DNA of 11,822 nucleotides from Dictyocoela muelleri (GCA_016256075.1 SDVU01000621.1:1-11822), one strand, 5' to 3'; positions 1 through 8,918 are shown, counted from the stretch's first letter. Notes: generated from the letters alone by a model not told the origin. Numbers and translations: made by a program.

Positions 1-114
1 ATGTTTATATGTTTTATTAATTAACAAACTCTTATCGACATCCATAAATTCTTAAAGTATAGAGAGACCGCAAAAACCACTTTTTTTAAGGATCGTAAAA
101 ATCGAAGTCTACTG
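1..114 (-). mobile_element. Right end of a TA-flanked, CAGT-ended (pogo/Tc1-like) DNA transposon, cut by the window edge
   Basis: Read on the minus strand from 114, the sequence starts CAGTAGACTTCGATTTTTAC and is preceded by TA at 115-116. A CAGT-type terminus followed by a CG-containing subterminal stretch and abutting a TA target is the usual form of pogo/Tigger and other Tc1/mariner ends. It resembles the end at 8469 (CAGTGAACCCCGG). A small internal inverted motif, GATCGTAAAAATCGA, lies at 91-105. The rest of the element lies left of the window and no coding potential is visible in these 114 bases. The superfamily is inferred from the end alone. Confidence 0.45.
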
Positions 115-326
115 TAGTAAAAAATTATTATAAATATCATAAATTTTTTTGATACAAAGTCAATAAAAAATAACAATAATGTAAAAAATTATATAGACAA
201 AATTTATATAACTTTTTTAAAATATTGCTATTAGAAATTGTTAATGCAAAAAATTATTAATTAATAATGGATAAATATATGAATTTATGTTTATTTAAGT
301 AGAGATTAGAACAATATTGGGTTATA
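115..326. other. A+T-rich stretch with no gene seen
   Basis: Low-complexity A+T-rich DNA between two TA-flanked elements. No frame resembles a protein family I know, and I see no RNA gene. It may be more of the Gypsy fossil lying downstream of its RNase H part, but nothing recognisable supports that. Confidence 0.5.
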
Positions 327-592
327 CAACGGTTTTTGCCATTATAAAGAAATGGTGGGATGAGTAATTAAAATATATTGAAAGAATCAATTAACAGCCT
401 GTTAAGGAATGTCCCCAGTTTTGTTCTCCATATACTAATAATTAAACTCTAATTAGTCTTTTTGCTACGCAAAAAGACTGAATAGAGTAGTAATTATGGG
501 GATATGGAAAACATTCTTTAACAGGCTGTTAATTGCTTCTTTCAATATACTTTAATTACCCCCCCATTTCTTTAGAGTGGCACAAACCGTTG
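327..592. mobile_element. Palindromic MITE with TA target duplication (CAACGG...CCGTTG)
   Basis: Almost the whole 266 bp folds back on itself. The left arm from 327 (CAACGGTTTTTGCCATTATA) matches the reverse complement of the right arm ending at 592 with few differences. The match includes an identical stretch, TTAACAGCCTGTTAA, near the middle of each arm. The tip is a perfect 11-bp stem (455-465 with 469-479) around a 3-base loop. TA flanks both ends (325-326 and 593-594), so this looks like a non-autonomous Tc1/mariner-type element. The arms also match for a few bases outside the TA, so the exact ends are uncertain. No protein is encoded. It could form a cruciform or a long hairpin RNA. Confidence 0.7.
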
Positions 593-619
593 TAGAACTA
601 TTTTATTGTTATTTGTCCA

Positions 620-1250
620 AGTATTTTATATGGTCTATTCCATAAAAATCTTGTTTCCTTGCAATTTTACTTTTTGTAAATATTGTTTCATTGACTTTGA
701 AATTATATTATGTTCTTTTTTTATTTGTTTTTTTAAGGTTAGTAATTTTTTTTCTTTAAATTTAACTTTTAGTTTTTCATATTTTATTTTTGTGTTAATT
801 AATTTTTTGAAAAGGACATTCGTTGATATATATTATACGTGTTTAATTCAATTGTTTCATTTACTAGGTAATTCAGTCTTTTGCAAATTGTTTGAATTAT
901 TTAGCTAATATTTGTGTCAAATTTTTCTATATCTATATATATTATTAATTGTTTTTATCTGTCTTTCAGCAAATGCGTTATTATGGTTGTATTTGGAGAC
1001 GAATATTGAATTTTAATTCTTTTTTCATTTATAATTAAATTAAAGTTTTCATTTTCGATATTTGACCATTTAATGTTTTTATTTTTAGATGCCAATAAAT
1101 TTGTTAATGGTAATATTTTGTCACTCATATTCTCAACAATGGGTCTAAACCATTGGATTAAACAAATAATTCTCATTAATTCTTTTTTTATACATTTGGA
1201 TCAAAATTGTCTAAAGGACCATTTTGGACCAAACAGTCCTTTTAGTCAAA
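620..1250 (-). mobile_element. Ty3/Gypsy LTR retroelement fossil, RNase H part
   Basis: On the minus strand, residues such as LIQWFRPIVENM and ILPLTNLLASKNKNIKWSN match the junction between reverse transcriptase and RNase H of Ty3/Gypsy polyproteins. Weaker RNase H-like sequence continues to about 620. The piece is in the same orientation as the reverse transcriptase parts at 2820-3078 and 5267-5640, and I read all three as one element split by later insertions. It is broken in several places and looks old. I did not find its LTRs. Confidence 0.7.
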
Positions 1251-1255
1251 AATGA

Positions 1256-2810
1256 GGGTGTATGATTTTTTTTAAAAAATACCCATTTGTTTAATGTTTG
1301 TATTTCAATAAAGAATTATAAGAAATATGAAAATAAATTTTAATTTAAATCTATGCAAATAAAGTCGTTTAATAATTATTTAATTATTCAAATTAAAATC
1401 ATATGTCACGGCTATAGCTTCTAGAAAACCAAAACCATAATAATTTTTATAATTTTGGCATATGTTTATTATTTTCATATATTTATAATTTTTTAAATCA
1501 TGGTCAAATTTTGCATGTATTAATTCATCAAAAATTTCTTTATCTTGAACGTGGTCTTGCGTTCTTAATAGCATTAATAATTTTGTAAATGAAGGATGGC
1601 ATCCTTTAATTAGTGAATTTAAACATCTGTTGAATCCCTCACAAACGTTTGTTGTTAGTGATATATTATTAAAAACTTGATAATGACAATTATTTTTTAT
1701 TTTCGCTTCATTATTAATATAATTTCAAACAAAATTTCAAAATATACGCATACCAGCATCATTGAATCTAAAATCATCAATATATTTTGATTTAAGTATT
1801 TTAAACATGTTTTGAACATGCTCTTAAGGTAAAAAAGAAATTGATAACAACATTTTCATATAAAACCCGAAATCTTTATTATTTTTGTATTTTTGTATTT
1901 TATAACAAGATTTTCATTTTGGATTTTCCGCATGGATTGTCTGAAATGTAACAAACAATTATATATTTTAGTAGCCGGAAAAATAATATTAAATGCATGG
2001 ATAGGCGATTTTTCTTGATCTAAAGCACAAAAATTTGGGCCATGGGTACCCGTAAGTCTTTTTAGTTCATATAAGAATTCCACATATGTATCTAATGTTT
2101 TATTTTTGAGTATTCCATAAATAATTGGAAAAAAATTAGAACATATTTTTATATAAATAATATAATTCTGGTAGAAATTAGTTGGGGCTATTTTAAACGT
2201 CCCATCAGCTAGCCATATATTTGAATTCACTATATGATCTTTTTCATTATTATTATATAAAATTAATATTCTATCTTCATCATCTACTCCAGAATCATTA
2301 CGTAAAAATTGTTTACCGGAATTATTAATTTTAATTCTCTGGTATGTCATTTAAATCATCATAATTATTTATAGTTCTTTCTCCTTTTTTATTAATCATC
2401 TTATGAAGATTTTTCTTTTTAGCAAAGATTGCTATTTCACTTGGATCGAGAAGTCAAAAAATATCCGAGATAATTTTGTTATTGCTTAGACATGTAGTTT
2501 TCGCAAGGTTTCGGAGATCATTCAATTTAATTATTTTTTAAATTTCAGTTTCTGTTAGTTGCGAACAATAGTGAGTTGTTATATTTATTAGTAAAAGCTT
2601 AAATCCAAACCAGTTTTAAATTTAGCACTGCATTTACTGCTGTAGCAATCCCTACCAATTATTTTTTTACTCACATGTTTTTGTTTATATTTATAGTTAT
2701 CATAAATAATAGCTTTTTTGTTTTTTTGTGTTTGTATTATAATAAATTTTTTATTATTCTTTTCAGAAACCATGCACTAGCGGTATTTTCGTAAAAAAAC
2801 GTTAGGCCCC
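1256..2810 (-). mobile_element. MULE (Mutator-like) DNA transposon, near full length, with degenerate terminal inverted repeats
   Basis: The left end (GGGTGTATG at 1256, a T/A tract, then ATACCC) and the reverse complement of the right end at 2810 (GGGGCCTAACG, a T tract, then ATACCG) pair at roughly two of three positions over ~30 bp. Candidate target duplications are AAAAATGA at 1248-1255 and AAAAATTGA at 2811-2819, within one base of each other and of the size expected for MULEs (8-11 bp). The transposase gene fills the interval on the minus strand, and its start codon lies only 7 bases inside the right repeat. The element sits inside the pol region of the Gypsy fossil, so it is younger than that fossil. 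End positions are inferred from weak repeats. Confidence 0.6.
1380..2773 (-). pseudogene. MULE transposase with N-terminal FLYWCH zinc finger, inactivated
   Basis: The gene would encode a transposase of about 460 residues that binds its own ends and cuts and joins DNA with an RNase H-fold DDE core. Starting at ATG 2773, residues 1-61 resemble a FLYWCH finger (KKAIIYDNYKYKQKH, then CYSSKC). A helical linker follows, down to about 2350. The DDE core is open from 2350 to 1856 and shows IWLADGTF (first Asp), LDQEKSPIHAF (second Asp) and CLLHF (the CX2H pair). The third acidic residue is in TTNVCEGFN, read near 1640. The C-terminal part ends at 1380. Damage: stops after the finger, an in-frame TGA at 2454-2456, a frame change near 1860, TAA at 1824-1826, and TGA at 1737-1739 and 1725-1727. 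Three long stretches remain open, so inactivation seems fairly recent. Family identity is secure. Confidence 0.85.
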
Positions 2811-2819
2811 AAAAATTGA

Positions 2820-3078
2820 CGAAATTGGCTTTTTGACCAAAAGTAACTAAGCCGTATTTGGTTTAGAAAATTTGAAATGTTTAATTCTTGATGAATCTGG
2901 TTAATTACATTGCAATTAATAATCTGATCTATGTATTTTGCTGATGTTTGCAAGAATTTGCATTTATTTGTATTTTTTTTCATGTTGTGTTGGGCAAGTT
3001 TTTGAAAGTTTGTTTGTTGTGTTTTATATGTTCTTGTTCTGTCGGACTGAAAATTAGAATGTCATCAATAAAATTTTT
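2820..3078 (-). mobile_element. Ty3/Gypsy fossil, second portion of the reverse transcriptase
   Basis: The minus strand shows the reverse transcriptase active-site type motif FIDDILIFSPTEQEH, followed by a KCKFLQTSAKY stretch that matches the segment after the active site in Ty3/Gypsy enzymes. The piece is bounded on the right by the foldback element (TA at 3079-3080) and on the left by the MULE (target duplication at 2811-2819). It is broken. I infer it belongs to the same copy as the pieces at 620-1250 and 5267-7040 from their common orientation and order. Confidence 0.8.
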
Positions 3079-3089
3079 TACAGTTTTTT

Positions 3090-3374
3090 GCATTATTATA
3101 TTCACCTCCGACATTATTATATTCACCTCCTTGTATTATTATATTCACCTTCTCGCATTATGCATCCACCTCCTTGCATTATTATATTACCCTTCTTGCA
3201 TTATGTTATTCATCTCCTTGCATTATTGTATTCACCTCCTTGCATTATTATATTAACCTTCTAGCATTATGATATTCCCCTTCTTGCATTATGATATTCA
3301 CCTTCTTGCATTATTATATTAACCTTCTTGCATTTTTATTTTCGCCTTCTTTGATTATTATTTTTATTTACCTT
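3090..3374. repeat. 22-bp minisatellite array, left arm of the foldback (about 13 units)
   Basis: The plus-strand unit is GCATTATTATATTCACCTCC followed by TT, repeated about 13 times with scattered changes that increase inward. It is the inverted counterpart of the array at 5060-5256. The unit length is not a multiple of three, so an open frame can cross the array with a 66-bp period without being a gene. Confidence 0.9.
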
Positions 3375-3659
3375 GCTTTCTATTTTTCCTTCGTGCATTA
3401 CAGTTCTTTTCTATAGTTCCTTGGTTGCATTATTATAGTTCCTTCGAAGCATTATTATAGTCCCTTCGTTGCATTATACCAGTTCAATTACAGCAGTTTT
3501 CGTAGTTATGACTTTTTTCAAACTGTTGCTTTTTTTTCCATGCTATAGACTAATTTCCTTTAGTCTTATAGACCCCTTTTTATCGAGCTGTAGAGAATTT
3601 TTTCGAGAGTTATAGATTATCTGCTAAAATTCGTCTCGATTAATTAATTTTTCATCCCA

Positions 3660-4215
3660 TATTCGTTTAACCCTTATTTTACAACACATATTTTTCTACT
3701 CATTCTTTGAACTCTTATTTTTTTACCCCCCCGACTTTATACCTTTATTTTTTCAATAATTATTTAACTTTTATTTTTAAATCTTATATCAACCAACTTT
3801 AACCCTCATATTTTAATCTTTATTGTTTTCCATTATTTTACCCCTATTTTTCAACCCTTATTTTCCCCAAATTTTCTAACACTTTTTTCATAATTTTTTT
3901 AACCTAGTTTTACCAATAGTTTTACCCCTTTTTTATTCCTATTATTTATTCCGATTTTTACACCTATTTTTTAACTCTTATTTTTTTCCATGATTTTTTT
4001 CTCCCATTTTTTTCATAATTTTTTAACCTCTATTTTTTTTATAATTTTTTAACCCATATTTTTAACACCTATTTTTAACCCATATTTTTTTACCTCTATT
4101 CAAACCTCTAATTTTAACCCCTATTTTTTGCTCCTATTTTTTACCCCCTTATTTTTTCCTTTTTTTATTAACCCTTATATAAAAACCTTATTTTTTACCC
4201 CTTATTTTTTACACT
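3660..4215. repeat. Pyrimidine-rich CCCTATTTTTTA-like repeat run, left arm
   Basis: Degenerate units of roughly 12-15 bp such as AACCCCTATTTTTTAC make the plus strand almost wholly C and T with some A. The purine-rich mirror image lies at 4245-4750 (AAAAAATAGGGGTTA). Periodicity is loose. The arms meet near 4220-4245, around TTTTTTTAATTAAATCC. No coding frame is credible here. Confidence 0.8.
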
Positions 4216-4244
4216 TATTTTTAATTTTTTTAATTAAATCCTTG

Positions 4245-4750
4245 TTAAAAAAATAAGGTGTATGTAATAGGAGTAAAAAATAGAGATGAAAAATAAAGGT
4301 TTGAGAAGAGGTAAAAAATAGGGGTTTAAATAGTGGTTAAAAATATGTGTTAAAAAATATGAAAAAAATAGGTGTATAAAAAATTTAAAAAAAATGGGGT
4401 TTAAAAATTATGGAAAAAAAATAAGAGTTAAAAAATAAGGGTAAAAATCGGAATAAATAATATGGGTAAAAAATAGGCGTAAAATGGAAGTAAAACTAGG
4501 TGTAAAAAAATTATTGAAAAAAATGGCTAAAAAATTATGGGGAAAAAATAAGGGTTGAAAAATAAGGGTGTAAAAAATAGAAAAAATAGGGGTTAAAAGA
4601 TTGGGGTTTAGAAATGGGTTAATATAAGCGTTAAAAAATAAAAGTTAAATAATAATGGAAAAAATAAAAGTTAAAAGTCGAGGGTAAAAAATAATATTTA
4701 AAAAATAAGTAAAAAAAATATTGATCTAAAATATTGGTTAAAAAGAATAA
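4245..4750. repeat. Purine-rich AAATAGGGGTTAAAA-like repeat run, right arm
   Basis: This is the inverted partner of 3660-4215. The plus strand is dominated by A and G with recurring GGGTTAAAAAATA. Strand asymmetry flips at the centre of the element. The strand composition would favour hairpin or triplex formation, which is an inference from sequence only. Confidence 0.8.
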
Positions 4751-4794
4751 GAGATGAAAAATTAATTAATCGAGACATTTTAGCAGATAATCCA

Positions 4795-4910
4795 TAACTC
4801 TCGCAAAATTTGTCTACAGCTCTATAAAAAGGGGTCTATAAGTCTGAAAGCAATTAGTCGCTAGCATGAAAAAGGGTCAATAGTTTGAAAAAAGAGTCAT
4901 AACTACGAAA
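4795..4910. repeat. GTCTATAAC-type minisatellite, right arm of the foldback
   Basis: About five units of 19-23 bp on the plus strand follow a pattern near TTTGAAAAAGGGTCTATAAC, for example CTATAAAAAGGGGTCTATAA and TTTGAAAAAAGAGTCATAAC. The mirror copy is at about 3490-3615. The same unit recurs at 9336-9425 in the pogo-like element. Confidence 0.7.
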
Positions 4911-5059
4911 ACTGCTGTAATTGGACTGTTATAATTCAACGAAGGGATTATAATAATTCTTCGAAGGGACTATAATAATGCAACAAGGGAACTATAGAAA
5001 AGGACTGTAATACACGGAGGAAAAATAGAAAGCAAGGTATATAAAAATTAATTATCTAG

Positions 5060-5256
5060 GGAGTTGAATATAAAAATGTAAGAAGGGGAATATAATAATG
5101 CAAGGAGGTGAATATAATAATGCAAGGAGGTGAATATAATAATGCAAGAAGGTGAATATAATAATGCCAGGAGGTGAATATAATAATCCAAGCAGGTGAA
5201 TATAATAATGCATGAAGGGGAATATAATAATGCAAGGAGGTGAATATAATAATGCA
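5060..5256. repeat. 22-bp minisatellite array, right arm of the foldback (about 9 units)
   Basis: The plus-strand unit is GCAAGGAGGTGAATATAATA followed by AT, repeated about nine times. Several adjacent units are identical or one base apart, so this array is more homogeneous than its partner in the left arm. Open frames here on the minus strand (about 5048-5300) are products of the repeat and not genes. Confidence 0.9.
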
Positions 5257-5266
5257 AAAGACTGTA

Positions 5267-7040
5267 TAAAAGATAGAACACTTAAATTCTTAGTAATCAT
5301 TCTTTGGAATAATAATATGCGTTTTTCAATCCAAAAGGCATCATATTAAATTTATATTTCTAGTTCATTATTGAAAATGAAGTGTATTTTTTAGATTTTA
5401 TCATGTTTCACTTAATAGTATCCTTGCTTCAAATCAATGTCTGAGAAAAAATTACTGCCGTGTAAATCATTTAAACTCCTAAAAATCTCAGGATATGGTT
5501 CGGTAATAGTAATATCATTTAATTTCCTATAATCAATCAATAATCTAATTTCACCATTACGTTTTATTTTTATAATGCCGGAGAGTTGTGTATTGAGGAC
5601 GATTTCGTTAAATTTTTTGGCTTAGAAGGGTGTTTTTATGTTCTTTTGTTTTGTTCTTATAACATAGAAGAAAATGGTATGATTATGATGAAACAGTGTT
5701 ATTATTTTTTACATTGAGTTCATATTCGTATTTCTGTATTGGTTTATCTTCTTTGATTTTTGTGTTATAGTTTTCTATATTTGCGTATATCTTTTTTTTG
5801 TTGTATCGTTTTGTATTGATGAAATTTTAGATTTTGTAAAAATTTTTAGGAATTCAATTTCATTAGAGTGATCTTGATAATTTTTTCATCATTGTTTAAA
5901 TTACTTTATATTCATCTAGGAAATATGATCCTAAATTAAGATCATGTTGTAATGGTATTACGAATGTTGTGATATGTAAGTTGTGTGGGGTATGGAATCT
6001 AATTTTAATTTTATTTTTGCAATTTTATTTGTTATTATTTTATTTTTATTCGCAAATTGAATATACTTATAGGTTCTATTGTTTTTGTTTCAATGTTTAG
6101 TTTATTCATTAGTGATAGATTGAGATAATTGTAATCGGCGCCAATGTATATTAAGGTTTTAATAGAAAAGTTATATAAAGTAGAAGAAAGCAATAAATAA
6201 TTTGAATTCTCTTTATTTATCGTGTTTATACTTCCCATAGTTTTATTATTTAGATTTTTTTTATAATTCTTTTTGTCGAACTTAGGATTTTCATAATTCG
6301 ATTTTTGGGCGGATGAGGTATTTTTTCCGTGTCTTTTAAGAACAATACAGTCTTCAGTGGTATGTAATATTTATTCCCATGATAGTTACAATAGTTATTT
6401 ATAATATTTTGAATATAATTTTGTTTGTTATAGTGTTTTTTAAATTCAATTTAATGGGTTTTCCAATTTCTGTAATTCGGTTAATAATTTCATCAGAACT
6501 ATTTAAAATTAATTCAGTCATTTTTATTTTACATTTTTCATCTAATCCGCTGAAAATATTTCTTCTCTTTATAGTATATTTATTCTTTAGTAATTTTGTC
6601 TATCATTGATAGGGTTCTCAATTTTTCCTTTATTTTCGTATCAAATCGATGTATTGTTACAAAATTTATTTGTTTAATATGTCGCAATTTTTTATTATTA
6701 TTTTTGAAGTGCTATGGATATTTTAATTCCTGTAATTTTTTTATTGTAATATCAAAAGCGTTATTCCAATTAATTCTTTAATTTCGTGTCGTATAATGTT
6801 CTCTAGTAGAACCTTTTAAGCTTTAGCTTTTAAATCACATTGTTTGCATATATAGTTAAAATGTGTAATTTAAGAATTTAATTTTAAAATTTTTAACCTT
6901 TCAATAGATGAAATTTTTTATATTCCCATATCTATTTCCTTGTTTAGATCATTGTCGAAGTGTTTAAATGTTAATCTTTCGAATTTATATTTTTGTTCAA
7001 TATTTTCATATTTAGGCTCTAAATTCTAATTGTCCCCGCT
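5267..7040 (-). mobile_element. Ty3/Gypsy fossil, gag-like region, protease and first portion of the reverse transcriptase
   Basis: On the minus strand, from right to left: capsid-like and zinc-knuckle-like sequence in about 7030-6300; a retropepsin-like segment at 6238-6035 (IGADYNYLNLSLMNKL, matching the flap and active-site neighbourhood); a spacer; and the first part of the reverse transcriptase at about 5620-5280, with IRLLIDYRKLN, EPYPEIF and NFFSDIDLKQGY. These are in the canonical Ty3/Gypsy order. The element is broken many times and is not functional. The foldback at 3081-5264 interrupts it. No LTR or primer-binding site was recognised, so its outer limits are open. Confidence 0.8.
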
Positions 7041-7047
7041 AGCTTAT

Positions 7048-7077
7048 ATTTTGGGGCTTGTTCGAAAAGTGGACTAC
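7048..7077 (+). repeat. Copy 1 of a GTTCGRAAAGTGGACTAC terminal-type motif
   Basis: The sequence TTGTTCGAAAAGTGGACTAC, preceded by ATTTTGGGGC, recurs in direct orientation at 8414-8442 and inverted at 10042-10072. The last two copies form the ends of a hairpin MITE. This copy has no obvious inverted partner of its own. It is either one end of a larger element or a solo end. Confidence 0.65.
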
Positions 7078-7185
7078 AGCAAAGGACACTACCTTGGACA
7101 AAAAAGATTTATTTTAAACATTTATTAATTAATTTTTAGGTAAAATTTGTAAAATTTTATTTTTTGAAAATTAAAATTTTATTTA

Positions 7186-7266
7186 AAGAATTTATTATTA
7201 AAATTAAAGTTTAAGAATTTATTAGTAAAATTTAAGTTTTAGAATTTAATAGTGAAATTTTTAGAA
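7186..7266. repeat. Three-copy 27-bp tandem repeat
   Basis: Units start at 7186, 7213 and 7240 with the pattern AAGAATTTATTAGTAAAATT followed by a short A/T tail. The spacing is exactly 27 bp, with a few substitutions. It is A+T-only apart from single G positions. No function is apparent. Confidence 0.7.
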
Positions 7267-7839
7267 TGTCTCTTAATATTGCATTAAACAGTTCATTTAT
7301 GCTTTTGTTGTCATAATTTTTAAGAAATCTTTTTCTAAAATAAACTCTTAAACCCACTTATCAATTATATCCTTCTTAATTCCATGTTTTTTCTCATTTA
7401 GATTTTAAATAAGACTAAAATCATTTAATATTGTTTGTATGAGTTACATCTTCTACCTTAAATCCTTAGGAACGAGTACAACTTTATAATCAAGACTTAA
7501 ATTTCGGGCCACTCCGAAATATGATGGATCTATCGGCACAAATTTTTTAAAAAACACTTATATTTTCAATTAATGCATTATTTAGCGTCTCTTCCTTTTG
7601 ATTTTCAAGCATTTTTATCATAAAATCTTTCGTTACTATTATAAATTGCTCCAAGAATCCTAATAGTTCCTTAATTTCATCATCAGTCGTTGTTGGGTTT
7701 ATTATTGTACCTCTTCGTGATAATATAGTTTCATCTGCTTATACAATTTTCCTATCTCACCTAATAAAACTCTTTTCGAATTTTTTTTAAACGCCATCCT
7801 TATTAATTTTCTTGCCGGAGCTATTGTTTCATTACTCAT
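7262..7839 (-). pseudogene. Unidentified broken coding remnant, possibly the start of a Gypsy gag
   Basis: From a candidate ATG at 7837-7839 the minus strand reads MSNETIAPARKLIRMAFKKN. Further on come polar, protein-like stretches such as TDDEIKELLGFLEQF and FVPIDPSYFGVARNLS. The composition (Lys, Glu, hydrophobic heptads) is that of a real protein and not of random A+T-rich DNA. I do not recognise the family. Its position upstream of, and in the same direction as, the gag-protease-pol fossil makes an N-terminal gag part plausible, with copy 1 of the short repeat lying between. It is broken in several places. Confidence 0.45.
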
Positions 7840-7841
7840 AT

Positions 7842-8413
7842 CAGAAATCAAACCTTAATTTGATAATATGAAGAGTTAATAAGTATGCAATATAGCAGAA
7901 ATAAAAATTTATTTATTGGTATTTTTGTATTTATTAATGGATATTTTTTTTAAAAAACCTCGCTTTGAACATCGAAACTATAGGATACAATGGTGTATAT
8001 TTATGTATTTGATTATTGGTAAGATGTATTATGAAACAATTCGAGTTTTATATTTAGGAATGAAACCTAATTTGTTTCATAATACAAATCAAAAACTTTA
8101 AAGATAAGGAAATGTTTCAAATATAAATATATAAGGAAACTTTTTAATAAATTTTTGTCTTTTGAAAAAGTATATTTATCTTCTAAAAAGCGTGTGGGTA
8201 AAGAAACCAAGGGAAACATTATTCTTTTATAAATATTGCACTTCAAAATCATCAATTGTATCATTGGATTGCAATTAATACATATATTTGTTTCGTTGAA
8301 CATGATTTCCACCTTTAAATAACTTAATGTGCTTTCGATACACGTAAAAATTTTTGAATTGAAATTTAAAAATATGAGGGTTATTTTTTAAAAAAATTAA
8401 TTCAAAAATTTTT
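7842..8413. other. A+T-rich interval without a recognisable gene
   Basis: Short open frames exist on both strands (7916-8101 plus; 8067-8312 and 8275-8514 minus), but none shows a motif I can tie to a family and they overlap one another. If the fossil at 5267-7839 is a full Gypsy element, this is where its upstream LTR should lie. I could not see a second copy that would prove it. Confidence 0.4.
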
Positions 8414-8744
8414 ATTTTGCTTTTGTTCGGAAAGTGGACTACATCAGAAAAAAAATATTTACAATTTACAGTGAACCCCGGAAAATCGGCACACTTTTGC
8501 GACCAAATTTTCAAGAAGATTTAATTTTGTGCCAAAAAAACGGGGAGATGCTGATTTACCGGGGATTTGTGCCGATTATATAAATTTATTTTAAAAACAA
8601 AAAAGTTATTAAAATTTAATTTTTACCAAACCATTTTCTAAAATCTTCAGAATTAGATTGAGCCACTTGCTTTTCTGGAAAAAATTTTTATAGTTAGAGA
8701 TGATATGTAAAAAAAATCTTTAGTAATATCCGCGTCGTATATGA

Positions 8745-8918
8745 TTATATCATAAATAGTATTATGTGAATCAGTGATTTTTTTAGTTCTGATAAAGTTA
8801 AGATATGCGTGAAGCCTTTTAGTTCTACTAATTCGTTCCCATCGACAGATTCAGAAAAATCTTCAATATATATTACATGTTGACAACATCCATAGCTTCC
8901 AACCCGGAGAGTTGTCTC
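8745..8918 (-). pseudogene. Short coding remnant, possible C-terminal tail of a pogo/Tigger transposase
   Basis: An open minus-strand frame contains IEDFSESVDGNELVELKGF followed by a Leu/Lys-rich helix (ILTLSELKKSLIHIILFMI). It has an acidic stretch and then an amphipathic helix, as in the tails of Tigger/jerky transposases. In a neighbouring frame the sequence continues toward 8620 with SEDFRKWFGKN. It is truncated upstream, where the G+C-richer block begins, and it is shifted in frame downstream. Its location inside a pogo-like element supports the identification. The similarity is my recollection of the family and is weak. It could be captured sequence. Confidence 0.3.

Larger units (their letters stand above)
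3081..5264. mobile_element. 2.2-kb foldback element built of minisatellite arrays, TA-CAGT...ACTG-TA
   Basis: The ends are CAGTTTTTTGCATTATTATA at 3081 and, on the other strand, CAGTCTTTTGCATTATTATA starting at 5264. TA abuts both (3079-3080 and 5265-5266), as for Tc1/mariner-type insertion. The two halves (about 3081-4215 and 4240-5264) are inverted copies of each other along their whole length. Going inward they hold a 22-bp array, a block around TTACAGCAGTTTTCGTAGTT (identical in both arms), a GTCTATAAC-type array, a shared block CTCGATTAATTAATTTTTCA, and a long run of CCCTATTTTTTA-like units. The left arm is pyrimidine-rich and the right arm purine-rich. By eye the arms differ at roughly one base in eight, so it is not new. 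It splits the reverse transcriptase of the Gypsy fossil. No transposase is encoded, so mobility would need an enzyme supplied elsewhere. Confidence 0.8.

Noticed and set aside
606-908. Plus-strand 100-codon Phe/Leu-rich frame resembling a membrane protein
   Set aside because: It is antisense to RNase H-like sequence of the Gypsy fossil. T-rich DNA yields Phe/Leu-rich frames by composition alone.
2948-3256. Plus-strand open frame of 102 codons
   Set aside because: The first half is antisense to reverse transcriptase sequence and the second half is minisatellite, so it straddles an insertion junction.
3090-3374. CRISPR-like regular repeats
   Set aside because: Units abut directly with no unique spacers, and the setting is eukaryotic. 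This is a tandem minisatellite.
3660-4750. Telomere-like CCCTATTTT/GGGGTTAAAA repeats
   Set aside because: The period is irregular, both orientations occur as one palindrome, and the block lies inside a TA-flanked element, so an interstitial telomere is not supported.
5048-5300. Two overlapping minus-strand open frames of about 80 codons with repeating HYYIHLLALLYSP-like peptides
   Set aside because: They are the 22-bp minisatellite read in different frames. The unit length makes every frame cycle through the same peptides.
8067-8514. Minus-strand frames of about 80 codons each
   Set aside because: They overlap each other, run into the hairpin MITE and the pogo-like end, and show no family signature.
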